Made by a program: the position numbers and the translations under genes. From Euclidia mi (Eukaryota; Arthropoda; Insecta; Lepidoptera; Erebidae): a stretch of DNA of 64,000 nucleotides. This document shows, piece by piece, positions 10,665 through 21,040 of this stretch. The notes under the pieces were generated by a model. The model made no database searches and had not been told where the DNA came from. It saw only the letters and a program-made list of their open reading frames with translations. The stretch is taken from the NCBI GenBank assembly GCA_944739405.2, contig OX123187.2, positions 37,056,394 to 37,120,393 of the forward strand, written 5' to 3'. Numbering within the stretch: the first letter of the stretch is position 1; each line of letters opens with the position of its first letter.

Positions 10665-11669
10665 CAAGTGTCGATACGTTTCACTGCAAGAATTCCACAT
10701 GTATTTTCACTCGGTTCGGTTTCGGTGCGTGATAGATTAATGATTGTGAGTTACCGATGCGATGTAACAAATTGTCAATGCTGCAGCTGAGTTACAGTTT
10801 TGACGAGAAAGGCGAGCAATTTCGAGTGTGTCATGTCATCAGACAAATTGAAGATAACGCTGTATCCATTATCTACAATTTTTCTACATCCTTATTATAC
10901 GAATTTCAAACAAAGTCTCCCCGTCTTTATGTAGGATATTCACAAAAGATTAAAAAAATACTGGACGGAATCATTTCATGCGATTTACACCAATGCACGG
11001 AGTGATCATATATAGGCTTATCACATGAGACTTGATTCTCGTAATTCGTAAAATGTATACACTCTTCTTAATCTTTCAGTCAGTAAGACTTATGGTTGTC
11101 AAAGTGCACCATACAGTCATAAAATCGTTAAATTATCAAAAAGGTTAACTATCTATAGAGCTTTATAATAAGCCAGCCTATATCCGGGCTAACCTTTCAT
11201 CAATGTCAAGGTCACATAACTTCCCATTGACGGTGAACACGATCCGATTATCCATTTCACTAAATCACCGGCACTCTGAAGCGAGTCCGGGCGGAAAATC
11301 GTTCGGAACAAAGTTTAGCTTCTCTCAGAACTGACAAGGACAAAAGAGCCGGTTAACTGAAGTATTCCGGCTTCCGAATACAAATCTTTCATATTTCCTA
11401 CATCGCTAGTTCGTAGGAAGACAAAATGCTTTGCAGAATTTTTAAGAACGAACGAGACGGGAGATAAGGAATGCGAGTGCTGAGAAATTTTGCTGTACCG
11501 AGTGTAATTATCCTGTTCTTTGCCCTGGCGGCAAACATACGTAAATATTACCAAGAACTTAATATATTGGCATCAATAGGCTTTAGGATTATATTGTACC
11601 ACTGCTACCAGCGGATTGAATATTGATAGGTATGTAGTACAAAATTGTAACACCGCTAGCTTAGTGAAT
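10665..11669. other. Shared duplication sequence without supported genes
   Basis: Aligns with about 45,780-46,730 of unit B. A 70-80 codon ORF exists at the same place in each copy (10,757 and 45,871), but most base differences between them change the amino acid and the C-termini differ. I do not call it a gene. Confidence 0.5.
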
Positions 11670-11900
11670 ACTATTAAACTCGCAGATGGCTCAGTTTGAT
11701 TTCAATCGCATCTATGACACCGGCGACCTTTCTAAGTGATCGCTCCCTAAACGATGAAGTAAAATATAGTGAGGAAACCTGAATGTCTGTGAATCATGAT
11801 GTTCTTGAAAAACAGAACATGTCAAGTCTGCCAACTCACATTATGGTTTTCATAGTAAGTTTAGCCTCGTAACTAGCAGTGGCCCAGTTAATATACAATA
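11670..11900 (+). mobile_element. Decayed SINE family delta, shared by both units
   Basis: GAGGAAACCTGAATGTCTGT, AAGTCTGCCAACTCACA and AGCAGTGGCCCAGTTAATAT follow the family delta order. Unit B has the same copy at about 46,730-46,930, so the insertion predates the duplication. Confidence 0.6.
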
Positions 11901-11904
11901 TTGA

Positions 11905-12320
11905 TCATCATCATCATCATCCTGAGCATGCCACAGTCCTCTGCTGCATATAGGTAGGACTCTCCAATAGCACGCCACGGCGTGCGGCGCCCGATGCAGG
12001 ACTGATATTATCATATCATTATAATAGTTATCTATATACACATACATCACTATCAACGTCCTAGCGTTGCATCTTAGACCTCCACGTCTTGGAGCTTGGA
12101 CTCTGCTTATATTCTAACCAAATATGATAAAATATAAGCTTTTCCACAGAGCAACTGTCATTTGTCTTCCGCAATCCAAACGAATAGTGATTTTCCATAG
12201 TTTAGACCAGTATTAATGTACCTGAGAGTACTCCTCAAAAATACTGTCTAAAATCTTCATCGGGCAGCCGGAACCGACGGTTTCACGGGCTCTCCGAGGC
12301 ATGTGGCATGCGCTTACATA
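11905..12320 (-). mobile_element. RTE-like tail plus long SINE family delta, shared
   Basis: An (ATC)n run with AGTCCTCTGCTGCATATAGG marks a minus-strand retroposon tail. It is followed from about 12,055 by the long form of SINE delta in reverse (CTTGGAGCTTGGACTCTGC, CGGGCTCTCCGAGGCATG). The counterpart in unit B is 46,940-47,320. Both are ancestral to the split of the units. Confidence 0.6.
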
Positions 12321-12525
12321 ATTAACAAATAAGGGAACCTGTTGTACCTTGGATACATTTTTTGTTTTTGATTATTTAGTCAAAAATTACTATAGTGTGA
12401 TGCATTTTACGTATTACATAATGTTTAGTGGTTATTCATGAACAAAGGTGCTAATTTTAAACTAAGGTAAAATAATAAATCATATGACATTTAGCTTTTT
12501 GAAAAAAAAAAGGAATTGGGATCAT

Positions 12526-12633
12526 GGTACAACACCCCTGTTGTACCTAAGGTACAACAGGGGTTTGATGATAATATTTCCATAGTACAACATACCTACA
12601 TATGTATGTTGTACTATGGACCTATTATCATCA
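12526..12633. repeat. Palindromic subterminal repeats of the pogo element (right end of transposase side)
   Basis: GGTACAACACCCCTGTTGTACC-type palindromes (12,526-12,564) are followed by a long hairpin at about 12,566-12,633. Its core arms (CCATAGTACAACATA and its exact complement) are at 12,580-12,594 and 12,605-12,619. The recurring GTACAAC core matches the terminal inverted repeat, so these are plausible transposase-binding sites. That role is inferred. Confidence 0.7.
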
Positions 12634-12854
12634 ACAGTATTTATATTGCAAATATTTATTAAATCTTGTATTAAAGTTGTTAACATTTATTAATAAAACA
12701 AATCAAACAGCATAACAAATTACTTAGCAATTATAAGACATTATATTAATTAACATTCATACTTCTATGAGATCTATAATCACTTTAACGTATTGTTGTT
12801 CAATAATCTTTGTAATATTATAATTATTTTTCTGTTTCTATTCATTTGCCCCTT

Positions 12855-14863
12855 CTAGCATTGCCAATATTTTATCATCTCCTTTATTTCATACAAATCC
12901 CTTCTGGAGTGGCATTTTGAGGGTGGCAGAAGTTTTTCTTTTACGTCTTCCCAAGGATATAACATTTCATCTGGCTTTTCCGGCCACTTCCAGCTCTTTT
13001 TAGTTTTTTTCATAGATCTTATGTAAACGCTTTCTTCATTTTCGCTTATTATTTGTCCAGGGAAATATTCGCCTTCATACATGAAAATAACGAAATCCCC
13101 TGGGCCACAAGAAGAAGATAAATGTTCTGGTTTTCCCATGTCGAAAGATTTGTCTTCTTTGAAGCATTCATTTTTAAGAACATCAGAACCTGTTGCCTCG
13201 TCTTCAGAAAATTCAAGTGGTCCTGATGAGTCGCACTGTAAAGCATGATTCTTCTGAAGATGTGTCCCCAGAACTATCTTTAAAAATTTTTCGTTTCGCA
13301 GCAACTACTTTGCGTAATGTATTTTTTCGGAGCTTTTTAAATGTTTTGCCTTGCTTTTGATCTTTTTTGTTTTCTATTTCCTCTTTTTCTGGAGTATCTG
13401 TGAGGATTCGTGATCTACTTTGACGACCCCGGCTTGTGGAAACGTTTCCAGGATGCCTCTCCTGGGACAGGAAATGGTTGGATCTTAAATGGTGTAATAA
13501 GTGACTTACATGTTGACTGATTCGATTTCAAAGGCTGCAATAAAGGAGTCAGCTTAGTAATTTGACCATTGAAAGCATCTGGCGTAGATTGCCTAGTAAA
13601 ACCTACATTTGAATATGGCGACGGACGATCAGTTACATTTGATGGCGCAAATTCATACTCTTGAAACACATTTTCATTCAAGGGTGAGAGTCCAGTTACT
13701 TTAAAACCCTGTATGGTATTAGAGGGATTAAAAGCCAGCGGAAATGCTTTACCTACTAATTTAGCTATGTCATATATTGTGACTGGCTTGCCGGCATTAC
13801 CAGGGGTTAACATATGCTCATTCATTGCTGTGTTGTAATAAGTCTTAAATTGACCTAAAACTGTTCTGTCCAATGGCTGAAATTTATGGCTTGTATGAGG
13901 ATGGAATGTGACCAAAATAACACCATTTTCTTATGCTAACTGGATCAATTTAACAGAAATGTGAGATTCGTGATTGTCCATAAGAAAAACACAGGGAGAT
14001 TCCTTTGATGGTCGCACATATTCAAGGAAATTACCAAAAAAATTCAAAAACAATTCTTCGTTGGACCAGCCAGAAGGGTTTGCGCCACCGATTGTTCCAG
14101 GTGATGCTCCGTTAATCATATATTCTTTAAAATTGACTCTGGGAAAAATCAGCATTGGAGGTATGAAGCCTCCTGCAGCATTGATAGCAGCAATTATGGT
14201 AACATTGGATCCTCTTTCGGCACTTGTCATGGCCCCAACTTGCTTTGATCCCAAAGGAGCTAACACTTTCGGGGGCTTGTGCACCGTAGAAATGCCAGTT
14301 TCATCACAATTCCATATTTGGGCTTCTTTGATATTAGGACATTTTTCTAAAGCTTTTTTTACATTCGCAAATGTAAGTGATACATTGTGCTTATTAAAAC
14401 CTGTTGAACGAGCCAAACTAGTTGATTCCGGTTTTCTTAGAGAAATTTCTTTCTTGTATTTCTTCGTAAATAACCTCATCCAATAGGCACCCGCCATTTT
14501 ATCTCGATCCCAACTTTCGGGATATTTAATATTGTTTGACTTGGCAAATTTATACGCCAATTTCATCAGACTTCTTAATGTCAAGCCGTATTGTAGTTGA
14601 GAAGCGTTTTTAATATACCCTAGTAATAAGAGTTCTTCATTATCTGAAAATACCTTGTGACTTGCAAGTTTAGATTTTAAATGAAATGGCTCAGTAGGAT
14701 AATTTAGTTTTTTCAAATGACGTGTCAGCGTAGTTTTTGATAAATTATAAGTCTTAGCTGCACTGTAAACTGTTAATTTACTCTCTTTTATAAGAACTAC
14801 AACCTCCATTATTTTCTCGTAATTTGGCGGTGGCCTCGTGCTTCCCGTTTTACTTCGAGGCAT
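12855..14863 (-). pseudogene. Pogo/Tigger-like DDE transposase, disabled
   Basis: The frame opens at an ATG at 14,863. Residues 15-52 look like a helix-turn-helix of the Psq type. Residues about 115-160 (AYWMRLFTKKYKKEISLRKP then ARSTGFNK) fit a CENP-B-type DNA-binding region. The first catalytic Asp is D187 in NCDETG and the second is D296 in LMDNHESH. An in-frame TAA at 13,931-13,933 then stops the frame. The same frame resumes and contains HPHTSHKFQPLD, the third Asp. Near 13,420-13,440 the reading shifts to a frame with SRSRILTDTPEKEEIEN. Near 13,245 it shifts again to the C-terminal segment (DFVIFMYEGEYFPGQI, KSWKWPEKPDEM) ending at 12,855. One stop and two shifts make it non-functional. 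The family role would be cut-and-paste transposition at TA. Confidence 0.9.
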
Positions 14864-14998
14864 TTTTGTATGTGAGAGGTATTTTTAAGAAGATCAAAAA
14901 CCTGTTAACAAATTAATCTTTTTTATTACACTGTAAATACGTAATTTTTATTTTTCTAATATAACAACATCAATACATAGGTCCACGGTTCAAAGTGT

Positions 14999-15056
14999 GA
15001 CCTAAAAAAGCAGTTGTACCATGGATAGGTCCATGGTACAACTGCTTTTTTAGGTC
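14999..15056. repeat. 27-bp perfect inverted repeat in the pogo element
   Basis: Arms at 14,999-15,025 and 15,030-15,056 are exact complements around a 4-base loop and include GTTGTACCATGGA. This mirrors the palindromic repeats at the other end of the element. Confidence 0.9.
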
Positions 15057-15446
15057 CAAGGTACAACACCCTACCAAATTTTAAAATAACGTTTATTTTA
15101 AGTCGTTGGTTAGGAATTGAAAATGGTTTAACACTCAATTACACGGCTAAATAAGTTATGAAACATTAACAAAAAAGATAAATACACTTTTTAACAACGG
15201 AAACAAGTTATTTATAAAAGCAACACACTAAAAAAACTTACTTTTAGGGTCACAAATTCGTTTTGGTCTCATACTGCCAGAATTCGCGCGACTTAAACTG
15301 TCAAACTTAGTTATAAATGACAGATCACAGATGACGCATAATCAGTGTTACCAGTATTTCAAAATAAATCCGTTAAATATGTTTTTTGCTGTTAGGACCA
15401 CAGTGCAACAGGGTCTACAGCGACTACAGCACAACAGTTTCCCCTA

Positions 15447-15842
15447 CATATAGTCAATATATATACTGGTGAAATCGTATAAGAAGGCATAATACCCGTA
15501 ATTCATAAATACTATCCATAGAGTTAATTGCTATAACATTCGTACTAAACACTAAATCAGTCAATCACTTTACTGTAAAGGCAACATTTCCCTACATTAC
15601 TAAAACATACCGAAGGTATAAACATAATGAGGTAACTCGCATGTTTTCCCCCTCTACACCAAGAATCACTTATCCAAGTCATTATCTAAATGATAAATAT
15701 AATTAAAATACAACTACTTTAGCTTAATTATTGATCCGCAAGGCGAGCGGTTATCCGTTGGCCACATTTACATTAATGAATATTCTGAGGGGCTCTCAAG
15801 TAAAAGGAACTAACATGGTCCGGATAAAAATATACGGAAGTA
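15447..15842. other. Shared sequence with a 102-bp block identical in both units
   Basis: Aligns with about 47,331-48,195 of unit B. Positions 15,597-15,599 hold the single TTA that is the empty site of the unit B Harbinger-like MITE. The stretch 15,741-15,842 is identical base for base to unit B. No ORF is supported. Confidence 0.6.
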
Positions 15843-16053
15843 TAGGTCGGTTCACGAAAGATGACCACTGCGCAGAAATCATTTTTTAGGTCCCCGTGGA
15901 GGTGCGGGGTGAGGCGCGGGTGGAGTGCCAATGGCGTGGCTCCGTTCTTGACGCATTCCCTAAATGCGTCAAGAATGGAGCAACGCCATTGGTGCACGAA
16001 TGTACATATGCGCGACGGCCGCCATTTGTGGTCAACTTTCGTGAATTTACCTA
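15843..16053. mobile_element. Fold-back MITE with TA target duplication, unit A only
   Basis: The element is flanked by TA (15,841-15,842 and 16,054-16,055). Unit B has one TA at this site (GGAAGTACATCACTACG, about 48,190). Termini TAGGTCGGTTCACGAAAG and CTTTCGTGAATTTACCTA are near complements. The interior folds again: about 15,926-15,957 pairs with 15,962-15,996 (TGCCAATGGCGT...ACGCCATTGGTGCA). The TA duplication and complementary ends suggest a Tc1/mariner-related non-autonomous element. Confidence 0.85.
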
Positions 16054-16597
16054 TACATCACTACGACGACGCACTAAGAAAGTGAGTGATTAATCAGATT
16101 TTTATCGTTTCTGATAAGTATACAAATGTGTAATTTTGGTTTTGCACTTACTGTTTCATAGGTGAATAATATTGAATATGTATTTTGTGTCTTTTGATTG
16201 AATGTATATATACATATGAAATAAATAACATATGTACATAACTATATTAATATACATAGCTACACAACGCTAGAGGGAGACTAGTCTGAGATGTATTGAA
16301 ACGTGTTAATTCCGCCATTAATATCTGCAATGTTATAAATCCCATGGCACGGAAGGCGCATTAATATACCAAGCTCAAGAAGCTTAATACGAGTTTATCC
16401 GCTAACGTCGTCCAATTCGATTCGAAAGGTTCTCAGAGAACTAATTGCCCTTTTCAAAGTCAAATCGTTTCACAACTTGAAGCGAGACAATCAGTACACA
16501 GAACGCTGATCTAGTCGATATCATGATTTGTAATTTGCCCTGAGGTGTAAACTTTACAGCATACTGCATGAAATCATTATGTAACAGTATTTTAAGT

Positions 16598-16760
16598 TAC
16601 TAGCTTCTGCGCGCAGCTTCGCCTGCATGGGCCTCTGTTATAGGAAGAAAATGTAGCCCGTGTGCCATTCGGATGCATATTACTGCAAAGTTTTATCAAA
16701 ATATCTATTCAGCAGAAATTGGGTGCAAACTAAAAAACATCCATTCTTATAAACTTTCAC
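16598..16760. repeat. Interspersed repeat with CGCGCAGCTTCGCCTGC motif, shared
   Basis: ACTAGCTTCTGCGCGCAGCT, AAAATGTAGCCCGTGTGCC and a TAATAGTAATA end resemble a common insect interspersed repeat related to the one at 26,033. The unit B counterpart is about 48,738-48,925. Class not resolved. Confidence 0.45.
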
Positions 16761-16789
16761 ATTTGTAATAGTAATAAGATTGCTGGTTT

Positions 16790-17078
16790 GACGACCGGTT
16801 GGCGCCGCGGGAGTGTAAACGACTGCTACGCCGAAGGTCGTGGGTTCGATTCCCGCTCAAGTCAAACATTTGTGTGCATGAACATGGATGTTTGTCTTGG
16901 TCCCAGACCATTGTTTGTATGTATGATATGTATGTATTTACATTTTTATTTAAAAAAAAGTATTTATATGTATGTTTATCCATTATCTAGTACCCATCGT
17001 ACAAGCTTCTGCTTAGTTTGGGACTAGATGGTGTTGCGTGAATGTGGTAGAATATTATATTATTATTATTATTATTAA
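16790..17078 (+). mobile_element. SINE family alpha (copy 2), unit A only
   Basis: GACGACCGGTTGGCGCCGCG starts the head, the B box is GGTTCGATTCCCGC, and the tail ends in (ATT)n. Unit B is uninterrupted at about 48,930 (GATTGCTGGTTTAAAAACTG). No clean target duplication is visible because both flanks are AT-rich. Confidence 0.85.
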
Positions 17079-17499
17079 ATAATGAAATACTACTACTACT
17101 ATTTACGTTCTGACAGATCACATTGAAACTTTAATAGCCACAATATCAGTTTCAGGTTGATCTTCTAATAACCGTTAGGACGACGCCATTTGAAGAGACA
17201 TTAACTGCCAGAGTCCATTAAACTACTAGCACTTAGATGAATAAATTACTAAAGAACAGTAATCCATGTAATCTAAGAAGTTTGATGCCGCTACTGACGG
17301 CTTCAGTCCACTAAACCAATTGTAATTACTTTTTATTACTATAAACGCGAATGTAATTCGATCGGTCTATCTGTTTTGTTAAATTACTGCATCGAAGTAA
17401 TCCTCACTAAGTAGGCACACAGTCTATTCTTATTATCATTCGGGAGGCATATAAATATTTTTTACTCTTGGCAATAAAGCTTTACATACACATAGTATA
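17079..17499. other. Shared duplication sequence without genes
   Basis: Aligns with about 48,945-49,345 of unit B. Nothing coding or repetitive is recognised. Confidence 0.5.
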
Positions 17500-17774
17500 G
17501 AGACTGCCTCGTTGGTCTCGCGGCATAAATGTGCACGTGGGATTCGGAGGTCTCGGGTTTGATTTCCGGGTCGGGCAAAGTGTTACGGGGTTTTTTCGTT
17601 AGGAAATTCTCAGTAGCAGCACGGAGTCTGGTAATGTGCCCGGTACGGCAATAGGCTCGCCCCCTATTACGTGGGACCTAATAATTCTTGGCGAAATGTG
17701 GGTGTAATATTACACCTCTGCCTACCCCTTCGGGGATACAGTCGTGAGTCTATGAATAAATAAAAATAAATAAA
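17500..17774 (+). mobile_element. SINE family gamma, near full length, unit A only
   Basis: The head GAGACTGCCTCGTTGGTCTC with GGCATAAATGTGCACGTGGG and a B-box-like GGGTTTGATTTCCGG is followed by the body (AGCAGCACGGAGTCTGGTAA, CCCCCTATTACGTGGGACC). It ends GTGAGTCTATGAATAAATAA. The repeat AGTATA flanks it (17,494-17,499 and about 17,775). This is the most complete family gamma copy in the window. Confidence 0.8.
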
Positions 17775-17778
17775 GTAT

Positions 17779-17993
17779 AACTGCACGGTTGGCGTAGTGG
17801 TTTAAGCGGTCGCCTCGCCGCTTGGTACTGCGCCGCGTGTCGTGGGTTCGATTCCCACACAAGACAACACTTTGTGTGATCTACAAATTGTTGTCTCGAG
17901 TCTGGGTGTTCATTGTGTCCGTTGGTTATATGTTTGTAAAGTCCCCCGCGACACAGGAATTTCTTCCTAGTGCGGGAGTTGTCTTTTTTTATA
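17779..17993 (+). mobile_element. SINE family beta, near full length, unit A only
   Basis: The head reads GGTTGGCGTAGTGGTTTAAG with B box GGGTTCGATTCCCAC, then ACAAGACAACACTTTGTGTG, and the body ends TAGTGCGGGAGTTGTCTTTT. It abuts the family gamma copy. Unit B lacks both (CATAGTATATAGATAGG, about 49,346-49,362). Confidence 0.85.
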
Positions 17994-18394
17994 AGATATA
18001 TAGACAGGTTTATTGCAATAGGCAGTGTCTTCCAGTTAACCAAAAATTGTGCAGATAGAAAATTATTAGATGTATAATTGTATAACGTAAAGGAAATGTG
18101 CTACCTACTTACATATTCATAGACAGTACAAACATAATAGTAGAGCCAATAAAGGAGCCTTATGGGCTCTATCTCTTGCTCTACTATTAACATTATATAT
18201 ACATATCTATTAAATAGACATATACACATTATACATTAATTATTATTCTTGGCGCGTAAACCTGTGGCATCAGTTAGTGAATTAGTATAATTATCAATTT
18301 AGTTTTAGCCCCATATCAATGGATGTGATAACGAAGCCCTTGATTCTAGAGCCATAAAAAGGCCCTGAGTCATTCAAGGGGCTACGGTTGGCCG

Positions 18395-18465
18395 TAAAAC
18401 GACAAGAGCCAAGGTAAAGGACCTTGCAGTCAGCAAGTTGAAGTGGCAATGGGCAGACTATAAAA
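18395..18465 (+). pseudogene. RTE-type LINE fragment, shared by both units
   Basis: The plus-strand translation gives TRAKVKDLAVSKLKWQWAD. This matches the post-RT segment of RTE LINEs (compare TKVADIALRIAKLKWQWAEH in the copy at 55,664). Unit B has the same scrap at about 49,735-49,795. The 93- and 97-codon minus-strand ORFs over these sites are antisense to it. Confidence 0.6.
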
Positions 18466-20494
18466 TCCGGTGAGCCGATTACTATTGAGGAAGAGAGAGG
18501 CTGAGTACCGGATATTCTCCTTTGCTTACGTTTACGTTCATAACAGATAAATAAGGGAAGATAACGTAATAACACTGGGAAGTTCAGTTAACTACAAAAC
18601 TTGTAGCACACTTCAAAATCTTTGCTGAGTCTTTCATGACTTAAAATTCCTCGATTATTATTCTTCATTAATAAATAACATTATGATTTAGATATTGAGA
18701 ATATATAATTATTTTGTACGATAACACCATCATCCTAGTGACTTCCCGGTTGCGATCCATTGGATTGGAGCCCGGGGGCCGTTTTCCGATATAACCATTA
18801 AAATTTACGTAAAGATATATGGACATATGTAGCTGATTGTATATAGCAATCACTTTATACTCGTATATTGGTGAAAGGTGAAAAGTCATGTCATATTTTT
18901 AGTAGAACTGAAATAGAATAGAATTTTTAAGTTTTTGCAGTTTTCAGTTTAAAATTAATTTAAATTAAGTCTGGAGAAGAAGAGAGATGATATTGAGTTA
19001 GTTGCGAGTTTGACAAATAATGGACTTATCGGCAAGCCGCGTACGTACATTGTACAATGCGACGCGCAGATCTGCGCGCAAAACCAAGAAAATTATGCTG
19101 CAGCATTGTCATCACATGACGGACAATAGGCTAATTTTACTTCTAATTATATTTTTAGATTTATGTTATAAATTAGGTCTGTTATAATTTGGAATATTAA
19201 ATGAGTTATATCCAAGTTGCTTATTGCAATAATGCATTAAGCGTATAACTTATCTTTCTTCCAAAAAATCTACTTACCTAGTGCTAATTTTTCTGCTAAG
19301 TTTTAAAATAAGATAAATTGCAAAAGTTTCGCGCCGTCCACGTCGAACTAAAAGTATATGTTTTGCAGTTTGTTTTGTAGTTTATTAAAATTTGAGGATT
19401 GTGTTTATTTAGTATGCCAAAGCATATTAGTATTCCTTATGTGGTTTGAATACTAGTTATTTAAATAAGTTTATATGACTATGTGTATAATGTAAAATGT
19501 GTGTAAAGGGTGCATTCGTATTATAATTTATATTATTATTTAAGGGTAAAAATATAAGGCTAGGAGACTCTACGGATAATATGAGTTCTGAATACCAAGT
19601 TAGAGGCGGTGCATCACGCCCCCTTAGAGGCCTCCTGTGAGGAGAGAGGTTATCATAGTCAAGTGCTCCAAAAAAAAAAAGTTGTATCTAGCACTAACTA
19701 CCTGAAACAACAAATTATGAAATATGCTACTGATCTGAGAATGAATTTCGACTGTATTTATAAATACACCAAATTTAGAGTACCTAGGTCCAGAAAAACA
19801 ATATTTCGGATATAACCACAAATGTACTTATAATTTAGGTTAGTGAACTATTACAGGTCCAAGCTGTAATAGGTATAGGAAAATAAATGAATGGATATCA
19901 GTCTATCAAGCGGGCCAGTGATGCACGATAACTTTATATCAACAGCGTATTGAAAACGAAGTTACAAGATGCGAGTGTATATCTTTGGAAGAGTTTATAT
20001 TCCAATGCCGTACCTACATTTTACGTCAATGATGATACTCATACAGAAGTAGCAATGGATGTAAGATCAACATTAATATTCGCAAGGTTTTAGGTAACGA
20101 ATTCTTAGGTCATTTTCTTTTCATAACGGGGTAGAAAGGACAACGCTTACATTCAAGTGGAAACGGGGAAATCGAAGCTTCCACAAAGTTTGGCTCATAA
20201 AACTGTGGTGTATTTAGCTATAAAATAATTTTATCGCCATCCCGCTCTGCGACGCGGGATTACTTTCCTTTGCCATTTAATGTTTACCGCTGGAATGCCA
20301 TTACTCGTAAATTTTACTCTCATCGCACAGATAAATTATTATGTTAGACGTACTCTCTTTTAGTGGCGTCGCAAAATAACAGTTAAAATGTCTTCTTACC
20401 ACTAATATTAGATAAAGCTTATTTGGGTCACTATTTTGGTAACTAATGTTAGTAGCCACGTGGAATGTGGATATATCTTAAGTAAATAAATGTG
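18466..20494. other. Shared and partly unit A-only sequence without genes
   Basis: Aligns in pieces with 49,800-52,245 of unit B. Unit B lacks about 18,785-19,050 and much of 19,330-19,550. 20,232-20,348 is identical over 117 bases to 51,980-52,096. The target site of the unit B 5'-inverted RTE lies at about 19,825 (GTACTTATAATTTAGG). Confidence 0.5.
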
Positions 20495-21040
20495 GTTGGA
20501 TGCGGGCGGCTGAAGATCGCCCCGTGTGAAGATCCGTGTGGGTGGCGTGGCCTATGTGCTTCAGTGGCCTGATAATAGAATAGGCTGATTAGATGATGAC
20601 GACGCAATAAATATGTGGCTTCGATAGAAAAATGTGCGTTTTTACAAATTTTGCATACACTGAGAAGTGGCGTAAATAAGCATACGTTGTGAAATATTTT
20701 TGGCCAATTTTGGGATCAGAAAGGAAGTATGGTCATGCAAGTCTTTGTTGTGTTTATGTGTTACATATATGTTGCATTTACTTTAATGAAATTGCGATGA
20801 CGGCGTCTGTTGTGTCAACTTCTTCTTGATCGTTTCCGTATGACTGAGGGACGTGATTATGGTGTCTCACCACCGATAATTATAACTTGATTGCGATTCC
20901 AAATGTTAATATATTAAATATGAGGAACGCTTATCTTCTCAATTAGTTGTACTTGAGGCGATATCGTATCGGCGATGGATGCGGGTGGCTCAAGATCAGC
21001 CTGTGTGAAGAGCTTTGGAGGGGGGGATGGCTGATCGGCT
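20495..21040 (+). pseudogene. Two RTE-type LINE 3' remnants, shared
   Basis: GGATGCGGGCGGCTGAAGAT (20,498) and GGATGCGGGTGGCTCAAGAT (20,977) resemble the end of the RTE ORF (GMRAPQDRSVWR...), each trailing into GCTGAT-type sequence. The counterparts in unit B are about 52,246 and 53,822, so these are ancestral. Confidence 0.5.

Larger units (their letters stand above)
12332..15444 (-). mobile_element. Pogo-type (Tc1/mariner superfamily) DNA transposon, complete ends
   Basis: The 3,113-bp element is flanked by TA at 12,330-12,331 and 15,445-15,446. Unit B carries the uninterrupted site (AACAAATACATATAGTC, about 47,322-47,338) with a single TA. Imperfect terminal inverted repeats begin AGGGAACCTGTTGTACC and, at the other end, GGGGAAACTGTTGTGCT. 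GTACAAC/GTTGTAC motifs recur inside both ends. It encodes a broken DDE transposase on the minus strand. The TA duplication, the ends and the protein agree on a pogo/Tigger-like element. Confidence 0.93.

Noticed and set aside
10757..11005. Small ORF conserved in both units (10,757 and 45,871)
   Set aside because: Most base differences change the amino acid and the ends differ; there is no sign of coding constraint.
13974..14486. 170-codon plus-strand ORF
   Set aside because: It lies wholly antisense to the pogo transposase, whose minus-strand frame carries catalytic motifs.
15843..16053. microRNA precursor reading of the long palindrome
   Set aside because: The TA duplication and absence from unit B show a transposon; the fold is better explained as a MITE.
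18294..18575. 93-codon minus-strand ORF conserved in both units (also 49,615)
   Set aside because: It is antisense to an RTE LINE scrap, which explains why both copies remain open.
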